Positions 1-4,759 of a stretch of DNA of 10,584 nt are shown here, one piece after another. How positions within the stretch are numbered: position 1 is the stretch's first letter; the number at the start of each line of letters is the position of its first letter. The position numbers and the translations under genes were made by a program. This DNA comes from Gammaproteobacteria bacterium. Lineage in GTDB: Bacteria; Pseudomonadota; Gammaproteobacteria; Chromatiales; Chromatiaceae. The notes beneath the pieces were generated by a model, which was not told where the DNA came from, made no database searches, and worked only from the letters and a program-made list of their open reading frames with translations. The DNA lies in contig JAUVEG010000024.1 of NCBI GenBank assembly GCA_030594925.1, positions 1-10,584 of the forward strand. The letters run 5' to 3'.

Positions 1-130
1 GCACTGGACGAATCGTTTCGCTCATCGTCTGGTGCATTCCAACAAGTTATTCTACGGGGGAAGGGGCGTTTATCAATGGAATGTAATCTGAGTATAGTCT
101 TGCCTTCCCCCGAACCCCCATCCAGCCGAT
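1..130. repeat. G-rich palindromic intergenic repeat, copy 1
   Basis: Non-coding segment after the REC-PAS stop codon, possibly starting before the window. Its left end folds into a hairpin: bases 1-11 pair with about 25-35, including G-T pairs. Its centre carries GGGGGAAGG (56-64) facing CCTTCCCCC (103-111). Positions 43-69 match 4479-4505 at 25 of 27 bases, and the C-rich half with the following CGATTC is also shared at similar spacing, so this is a dispersed family with two copies here. The homology runs into the last codons of the REC-PAS gene. A role in transcript end formation is inference. Confidence 0.75.
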
Positions 131-988
131 TCATTGAGATATTTCCCCGTCAGAGTCGATTTTCTGATAACCACTCATGTTTTTGGCGATACAGATGATA
201 TGGCGCAACTTGCCATCTTCATCGGTAATTGCCGTACGGGAAAAAAGAATAGGTATGCGTTTGCCGCTGCTGGTAATAAAGCGTGCGTCAATACTGGGAA
301 TGGCGCCGCTGCGAATGATAGCCTCCAGCCATGTGCCCATGAAAGCATCCGCCTGCTGATCGGTCTCCTCTTCAAACAGGTCGCCGATGGAGAGCGCGAT
401 GAGCTCGCTCTCTTTATACCCCAGCATCCTGCAGGCGGCAGGATTGGCTTCGGTCACCCTTCCTTCGGGATCAAGGATCAGCAGCGCCTCTCCCATAGCC
501 TGAAAAATATTTTGTAAATGTTCTCTGGCTTCATTCAGTTCAGCGGTGCGTTGTCTGACTTTCTCTTCCAGCAGACGGTTCATCTGCCGCTCTTTTTCGA
601 TGAGGCGAAAATAGGTGCTGAGCTTGTTGATCAGCTGATTGTCGTCAATCGGTTTGAGCAGATAGTCGGCAGCGCCGACATCATAACCACGCTGCTGAAA
701 ATCTTCAGTCTTGAAGGCTGCAGTGAGGAAGATGATGGGGATATTCTGGGTTTTTTTACGGATCTTCAGCAGGGAGGCGGTTTCAAAACCATCCATGCCG
801 GGCATCTGGATATCCAGCACAATCAGGTCGATATCAGGTGTATCCAGAGCAATCTCGATAGCCTCCCTGCCTGAATTGGCCTCGAGCACAGCGGCGTTCA
901 TATGCTGTTCGATCAATGCGCGCAGGGTAAACAGATTATCCGGATTGTCATCGACAATCAGTAGCTTGAAATTTGTATATCTGCTCAT
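131..988 (-). CDS. Response regulator with REC and PAS domains
   Basis: A 285-residue soluble signalling protein. Residues 7-125 form a complete receiver: acidic pair D13/D14, phospho-acceptor D59 in LDIQMPGMDG, switch T89 in IIFLTA, and K112 in LLKPID. A charged helical linker (about 128-160, EKERQMNRLLEEKVRQRTAE) probably forms a coiled coil. A PAS domain follows (about 160-270, with GEALLILDPEGRVTEANPAA and ending IICIAKN). There is no DNA-binding, GGDEF, EAL or kinase output, so the downstream partner is unknown. The gene lies downstream of a hybrid kinase on the same strand and is its likely phosphorylation target. No good Shine-Dalgarno precedes the ATG at 986-988; instead the preceding codons copy the kinase 3' end and its stop directly abuts the ATG. 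The stop TGA (131-133) lies at the edge of a repeat, so the original C-terminus may have been longer. Confidence 0.9.
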   Translation of the reverse strand: MSRYTNFKLLIVDDNPDNLFTLRALIEQHMNAAVLEANSGREAIEIALDTPDIDLIVLDIQMPGMDGFETASLLKIRKKTQNIPIIFLTAAFKTEDFQQRGYDVGAADYLLKPIDDNQLINKLSTYFRLIEKERQMNRLLEEKVRQRTAELNEAREHLQNIFQAMGEALLILDPEGRVTEANPAACRMLGYKESELIALSIGDLFEEETDQQADAFMGTWLEAIIRSGAIPSIDARFITSSGKRIPILFSRTAITDEDGKLRHIICIAKNMSGYQKIDSDGEISQ

Positions 989-989
989 T

Positions 990-1009
990 TAGATGTTAAT
1001 AGACTCATC
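990..1009 (-). repeat. Duplicated 3' end of the histidine kinase gene
   Basis: These 20 bases match 1218-1237 at 19 of 20. Read on the minus strand with the adjoining base 989, they encode DESINI followed by TAA, the same C-terminal residues as the kinase, and the TAA directly abuts the ATG of the REC-PAS gene. The only difference inside the 20 bases is AAC versus AAT, both Asn. The simplest reading is a target-site duplication, or other duplication, made when the 212-bp element entered the kinase/regulator junction. Confidence 0.75.
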
Positions 1010-1220
1010 TAGAATCCTTGATTCACTAAAATGCTTGCAAATGAGTCAAGTTTTAAAAGAATCTCTCGCTAAGAACGCAAAGCTTCCGCATCCCTGCTCA
1101 CGCCCCTGACCTACATCCATGTAGGCCAAGGACGCAAAGGTTTTTCCTGGCGGTCTTGGCGTCTTTGCGAGAGAAAATGTTTTTTTCATGCCTTGTCAGT
1201 CTGAGACCTGATCTCACTAG
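1009..1220. mobile_element. 212-bp MITE-like repeat element, copy A
   Basis: Non-coding element bounded by CTAG at both ends and exactly as long as a second copy at 10288-10499. Outer parts match the other copy in the same orientation: CTAGAATCCTTGATT on the left, and TCAGTCTGAGA then GATCTC and CTAG on the right. Inside, inverted repeats TCTCTCGC (1062-1069) and GCGAGAGA (1167-1174) enclose about 100 bp that match the other copy only after reverse-complementing. The core contains a small palindrome, CCTACATCCATGTAGG (1110-1125). A 20-bp direct repeat overlaps or flanks the ends (990-1009 and 1218-1237). There is no transposase, so movement would need help in trans. The right end overlaps the kinase stop codon. 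Confidence 0.75.
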
Positions 1221-3520
1221 ATATTAATAGACTCATCGATGATGGATTTTAACTGCTGTGCGTTTATCGGAGTTGTCAGGCAGTCACTGGCAGCCTGCAC
1301 CAACTCTTCATTGATCAGTGTGCAATCCTCGGCGAGCGCAATGATGGTCCCTGAAATTTTTTCATTTTGAATAATAGAGATGCTATCACAGTTATTGGTG
1401 TCGCAGATGCGGCTGTTGATGATAATCAGCAGGCATTCAGGCTCTTCACGCAGCACCTCCCTGATCTCATCCTCATCGGTGGCGGCAATGACCGTGATGC
1501 CCCATTGGCTCATTATCTGCGTCAGCTGCAGCAATGTATCGATGTCATCTTCGACCAGCATCACTGTTTGTCCGCTGAAGTCAGCCGCCGGTAGAGTTGA
1601 TGTTGAAGCTGTCGATGTGGCTGCTTCACTTTCGGATTCAGCGGTTACTCCCGCTTCCGGAGTCTCCGCAGGTTGACTGCGATAATACTCCAGCGGCAGC
1701 GCCAGCGTGAATGCGGACCCGCTATCCTCGGTGCTGGTGAGATCAAGGCTGCCCCCCAGCAGTGCAGCCAGACGGCGGCTGATATTGAGTCCGAGGCCGG
1801 TGCCGCCAAAACGGCGGCGAATAGAACCGTCTGCCTGGCGAAAGGCCTCAAAGATATGTTTCTGTTTCTCCACCGGAATGCCGATACCGCTGTCGCTGAC
1901 AGTAATATGCAGCGGTTGCCCGCGATAATCGGCATTGAAGAGCATCTTAATGGCTATAGTGATACCGCCCCGGTCGGTAAACTTGACGGCATTACTGAGC
2001 AGGTTTTTCAGGATTTGACGGATTTTATCGGAGTCGGAGGTGATTGTAGACGGCGAACCTGCGGCATACTTCAGCTTCAGGAAGAGACCTTTCTCCTCGA
2101 ATTGCGGACGCATCAAATCTATGGTGTCATCAAGCAGCTGGCGTAGATTGATCTCTTCAAGTTTGAGCTCTTCGTCCAGGGACTCGATGCGTGACAGTTC
2201 GAGGATGTTGTCGATCAAACCGAGCAGATCCCTGCCGGCATGGTGGATGACGTCGGCTTTTTTCTGTTGCCCCGCCGGAACTGTCGCATCCTCCTTGAGG
2301 ATTTTTGAGAGCACCATGATCGAGTTGAGCGGTGTCTTCAGTTCATGGGAGACATTGGCCAGGAATTCGGTTTTGAAGCGGTTGCTTTGCTCAAGCTGGC
2401 GGGTATGAGTGCGCAGATTGCGGTTGTTTCTGGCATGGGTCGAGGCCAGGCGCGTGAGGTTGCCGGCAAGGATATGCAGCTCATGGGGTTTGTTCCACGA
2501 AAATTTGACCTCTTCATTATTCTCAACGATACGGTGCACGCCATTGCCAAGCTCCTTACTGATACGATCGAGGCGATCTGCAAACCATTTTGCCAGCAGC
2601 GATACACCAATCAATACCAGCAGGAAGACGATAGCAACTGTAATCAACAGGCTGTTGCGCAGACCGGCCAGAGGCGACTCATCAACTATGCGTCCCACCC
2701 ACAGAGGTTCATTGCTCTCTGTACGAAACATTGGAACCCAGAACATGCGGTGATCTTCATCGTCAGTCCACAACCCGATTCTTCCCCGCTGAAAGATTTC
2801 ATCAAGACCGGGGAAATCCTCGAAGGCTTTCCTGGCGGGGGATTTCCTGGAAGTATAGAGATAGCTGCCATCGTTTTTCACCCACAGGGTGTCACGATAG
2901 GCGCGAGCAAGCCCGCCGGGGTCTACTGTTATGACAACCATCGCCGTTGCTTCCCCCTTGTTGTTCCTGATTGCACTGGCGATATAGAGACGCAGCAATC
3001 CACGCTGATGGTCATCATATTGAGTGTAGATCGGGCTGACGAGCACGGCTGATGGTCCGGCCTTCAACACGGATGTGAGGAAGGCATGGCTGGGCATAAC
3101 AGGCCGGGAGTCTGTCTTTTTGAGAAGATTTCCACTCTTATCCCTTTCGAGCCAGAAACGGGCTGCGCCATTCTCATCCAAAAAATTGATGCTGATGATA
3201 TCGAGGCTTTTGCCGAAGAGACGATTGATCCATTCTGTATAGCGTAGGCGGGCCTCCCCGGCCTTTTGTGAATTTTTGTTGTCGGAACTGACGATAATTC
3301 CAGGTTCAGGCAGTTTTGCCACGACGCCGGTGAGCGCCTGGCGACTGGCTATATGTTGATCAAGATCGCGAAAATCAGCGCGTAGTTGCTGCAGATGCGC
3401 CTGCTGATAGAACACCTGCAGACGATCAAGCATCGGCGGCAGCCCGAACGCCAACAACAACGCCATTGGCGCCAGTGCGAACAGCAGCAGGATCAACAGG
3501 ATGTAGGTGCGTAACTTCAC
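1217..3520 (-). CDS. Membrane hybrid sensor histidine kinase with degenerate receiver
   Basis: A 767-residue inner-membrane sensor kinase. Transmembrane helices at about 6-28 and 290-310 bracket a periplasmic sensor region of about 255 residues resembling Cache-type domains; its ligand is unknown. The linker leads to HisKA with phospho-acceptor H392 (SHELKTP). The ATPase follows: N box NLLSNAVKF (507-515), G1 DSGIGIP (543-549), F box and G2 FGGTGLGL (571-578). After a Ala/Ser/Thr/Glu-rich linker (about 615-650) comes a receiver (652-767) that keeps D658/D659 but has N702 for the phospho-acceptor Asp, A730 for the switch Thr/Ser and T750 for the conserved Lys. It should not be phosphorylated in the usual way. 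The start is GTG at 3518-3520, chosen because it places the first transmembrane helix at the N-terminus; there is no clear ribosome binding site. The REC-PAS gene follows across a repeat element. Confidence 0.93.
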   Translation of the reverse strand: MKLRTYILLILLLFALAPMALLLAFGLPPMLDRLQVFYQQAHLQQLRADFRDLDQHIASRQALTGVVAKLPEPGIIVSSDNKNSQKAGEARLRYTEWINRLFGKSLDIISINFLDENGAARFWLERDKSGNLLKKTDSRPVMPSHAFLTSVLKAGPSAVLVSPIYTQYDDHQRGLLRLYIASAIRNNKGEATAMVVITVDPGGLARAYRDTLWVKNDGSYLYTSRKSPARKAFEDFPGLDEIFQRGRIGLWTDDEDHRMFWVPMFRTESNEPLWVGRIVDESPLAGLRNSLLITVAIVFLLVLIGVSLLAKWFADRLDRISKELGNGVHRIVENNEEVKFSWNKPHELHILAGNLTRLASTHARNNRNLRTHTRQLEQSNRFKTEFLANVSHELKTPLNSIMVLSKILKEDATVPAGQQKKADVIHHAGRDLLGLIDNILELSRIESLDEELKLEEINLRQLLDDTIDLMRPQFEEKGLFLKLKYAAGSPSTITSDSDKIRQILKNLLSNAVKFTDRGGITIAIKMLFNADYRGQPLHITVSDSGIGIPVEKQKHIFEAFRQADGSIRRRFGGTGLGLNISRRLAALLGGSLDLTSTEDSGSAFTLALPLEYYRSQPAETPEAGVTAESESEAATSTASTSTLPAADFSGQTVMLVEDDIDTLLQLTQIMSQWGITVIAATDEDEIREVLREEPECLLIIINSRICDTNNCDSISIIQNEKISGTIIALAEDCTLINEELVQAASDCLTTPINAQQLKSIIDESINI

Positions 3521-3526
3521 AGTTGC

Positions 3527-3554
3527 ATAATACAGTTAAGCGCTGATTCTGCAA
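3527..3554 (-). promoter_or_regulatory. Candidate promoter for the histidine kinase, possibly leaderless
   Basis: On the minus strand, TTGCAG (3549-3554) and TATTAT (3527-3532, 5 of 6 to TATAAT) are 16 bases apart. The -10 ends six bases before the GTG start, so transcription would begin at or very near the start codon. This would fit the missing Shine-Dalgarno. An inverted repeat, AGTTGCA (3521-3527) and TGCAACT (3550-3556), overlaps both hexamers and could be an operator. Judged by eye only. Confidence 0.35.
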
Positions 3555-3589
3555 CTTCTCAAAAAGTCCGCACACTACTCGATACCTTG

Positions 3590-3743
3590 CAGGGTCGGGA
3601 TCAGCCTTTCAGCGCCGCTGTGAATACGTCCATGTACGCTCTGATAAAACATCCCTGTTTTCGACTGCCACGGAAGGCGGAAGTGCCGAAAACGCAGGAG
3701 TAGTTTTTCGGCGGAAAGCCCTGAAAGGCTGATCCCAACCCTG
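3590..3743. repeat. 154-bp palindromic intergenic repeat
   Basis: The ends form an inverted repeat of 23 bases with one mismatch (3590-3612 against 3721-3743). Its perfect 16-base inner part is GGGATCAGCCTTTCAG (3597-3612) facing its complement at 3721-3736. The interior holds TGAATACGTCCATGTACGCT and smaller palindromic stretches, in the style of REP/MITE-like elements. A 69-codon minus-strand reading frame crosses it but looks spurious. No convincing target duplication is visible. It lies 70 bp upstream of the kinase and 134 bp upstream of folE, between divergent genes, so it could also insulate their promoters. Confidence 0.7.
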
Positions 3744-3814
3744 TTTTCCTGCACGGAGTTATTGATGTATTGCCTGATTCTCACAAGGGGAGTAAATCCC
3801 TGAACAAAACAGGT

Positions 3815-3844
3815 TTGCTGATTTTTACTTTAGTCGCATACAAT
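3815..3844 (+). promoter_or_regulatory. Candidate sigma-70 promoter of folE
   Basis: TTGCTG (3815-3820) and TACAAT (3839-3844, 5 of 6 to the consensus) are separated by 18 bases, 33 bases ahead of the folE ATG. The region lies after the palindromic repeat and is AT-rich. The -35 is weak. Confidence 0.4.
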
Positions 3845-3877
3845 CAGATCTGAATCAATACAAAAGAGGTGAGAATC

Positions 3878-4432
3878 ATGTCACAGGATGCGTTGATACA
3901 ACACTATTCCGGCATTATCGAGGGAGTTGGTGAAGACCTGCAGCGTGACGGACTGCTGAAAACACCACAGCGTGCTGCCAAAGCGATGGAGTTTTTATGC
4001 AAAGGCTATCATCAGACATTGGATGAAGTAGTCAACAAGGCGATCTTCGAAACCAGCAATGACGACATGGTGATCGTCAAGGATATCGAACTCTACTCGC
4101 TGTGTGAGCATCACATACTGCCGTTTATCGGTAAGGCGCACGTTGCCTATCTGCCGAGGGGAAAGGTGATCGGGCTCTCTAAAATCGCCCGTATTGTCGA
4201 TATGTTTGCGCGCCGTTTGCAGATTCAGGAGAATATGACGGTGCAGATTGCAGATGCCATCGAACAGGCGATCCAGCCTGCGGGAGTTGCTGTCACCATC
4301 GAGGCGGAGCATCTCTGCATGAAGATGCGCGGCGTAGAGAAGCAAAACTCGGTCATGAAAACCTCGGTGATGCTGGGTGCATTCCGCAAATCCCAGGCAA
4401 CCCGCATGGAGTACCTGACGCTGATTCATTAA
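3878..4432 (+). CDS. folE: GTP cyclohydrolase I (FolE, class IA)
   Basis: A 184-residue cytosolic enzyme that converts GTP to 7,8-dihydroneopterin triphosphate and formate, the first step towards tetrahydrofolate and other pterins. By family knowledge it works as a homodecamer with one zinc per subunit. The zinc ligands are present: C76 and H79 in SLCEHH, and C147 in [11 protein letters not shown]; the catalytic histidines align with H78 and H145. The N-terminal [13 protein letters not shown] and the GTP-site stretch [23 protein letters not shown] are typical. The ATG at 3878 is preferred over an in-frame GTG at 3869, because AGAGG (3865-3869) is a good Shine-Dalgarno eight bases before the ATG and overlaps the GTG. 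The gene is apparently monocistronic, divergent from the kinase and convergent with tmcA. Confidence 0.96.
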   Translation: MSQDALIQHYSGIIEGVGEDLQRDGLLKTPQRAAKAMEFLCKGYHQTLDEVVNKAIFETSNDDMVIVKDIELYSLCEHHILPFIGKAHVAYLPRGKVIGLSKIARIVDMFARRLQIQENMTVQIADAIEQAIQPAGVAVTIEAEHLCMKMRGVEKQNSVMKTSVMLGAFRKSQATRMEYLTLIH

Positions 4433-4435
4433 GAA

Positions 4436-4472
4436 AGCTCTGAATGAATCGCTGCGCGATTCAATCAGAGCT
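4436..4472 (+). terminator. Strong hairpin directly after folE
   Basis: The 17-base arms 4436-4452 and 4456-4472 pair with one A-A mismatch around a TGC loop, three bases after the folE stop. A T run comes only 10 bases later (4483-4487), so this is not a textbook intrinsic terminator. It may instead protect the mRNA 3' end. It forms the left end of the G-rich repeat, as a hairpin also does in copy 1. Confidence 0.5.
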
Positions 4473-4570
4473 CCCTTACAAGTTTTTCTATGGGGGAAGG
4501 GGCGTGTGCAGTGGCTTACAGTTTACTTCATGCTGGCCCTTCCCCCAAACCCCCTTCCCATCGATTCTTG
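4436..4570. repeat. G-rich palindromic intergenic repeat, copy 2
   Basis: Second member of the family seen at 1-130. Order: left hairpin (4436-4472), a G-rich block matching copy 1 at 25 of 27 bases (4479-4505), a variable centre of about 30 bp, then the C-rich block with CCCTTCCCCC (4537-4546) and CGATTC (4562-4567). GGGGGAAGGG and CCCTTCCCCC form a second perfect 10-base stem. It starts three bases after the folE stop, while copy 1 abuts the REC-PAS stop in the other relative orientation. A 95-codon reading frame through it is not credible. Confidence 0.75.
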
Positions 4571-4594
4571 CAGAGTTCCTTAACGGGATCATTA

Positions 4595-4759
4595 TCATCT
4601 TTTACCACGAAAAGCACGAAAAAAGGGCATCCTTGATTTTTCGGTTTGCAGTCTGTCATCTCGACGCAGGAGAGATCCTGGAGCTCTATACTTCAGGATT
4701 CCTCGTCGTTCGCCTACACGGATGCAGGTGAAGGGCGTGACTTTCGTGGTTCATCTTTT
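4595..4759. mobile_element. MITE-like element with 9-bp inverted repeats and 9-bp target duplication
   Basis: A 147-bp non-coding core (4604-4750) starts with ACCACGAAA (4604-4612) and ends with its exact complement TTTCGTGGT (4742-4750). It is flanked on both sides by TCATCTTTT (4595-4603 and 4751-4759), a perfect 9-bp direct repeat typical of a target-site duplication. The right copy contains the tmcA stop codon (TGA on the minus strand, 4751-4753), so the insertion left the protein unchanged. The inner part contains a dispersed 31-base repeat (4649-4679) and a core (4709-4740) shared with the 212-bp elements. No coding capacity or transposase is present. Confidence 0.8.
4649..4679 (+). repeat. 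31-base dispersed repeat, copy 1 (CATCTCGACG type)
   Basis: This stretch, centred on GTCATCTCGACGCAGGAGAG, matches the reverse complement of 6875-6905 at 28 of 31 bases. Here it sits inside the MITE-like element after tmcA. The next bases (ATCCTG 4675-4680, CAGGAT 4695-4700) can form a small hairpin. Confidence 0.65.

Noticed and set aside
56..120. G-quadruplex in the G-rich repeat
   Set aside because: The G runs on either strand face complementary C runs and form a clear hairpin; four well-spaced G runs on one strand are not present.
1009..1220. CRISPR-like or tandem repeat array
   Set aside because: The repeated short GCAAAG-type words are arms of one palindromic element, with no regular repeat-spacer period.
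2345..3052. 235-codon plus-strand reading frame opposite the histidine kinase
   Set aside because: It is a shadow of the well-supported kinase gene on the other strand and has no family motifs.
3575..3784. 69-codon minus-strand reading frame
   Set aside because: It runs through the 154-bp palindromic repeat, has no ribosome binding site, and its composition reflects the repeat arms.
3869..3880. Upstream GTG start for folE
   Set aside because: The AGAGG ribosome binding site overlaps this GTG and is ideally spaced for the ATG at 3878, which also fits the family N-terminus.
4444..4731. 95-codon plus-strand reading frame after folE
   Set aside because: It crosses two unrelated repeat elements and a hairpin, has no ribosome binding site and has no recognisable protein character.
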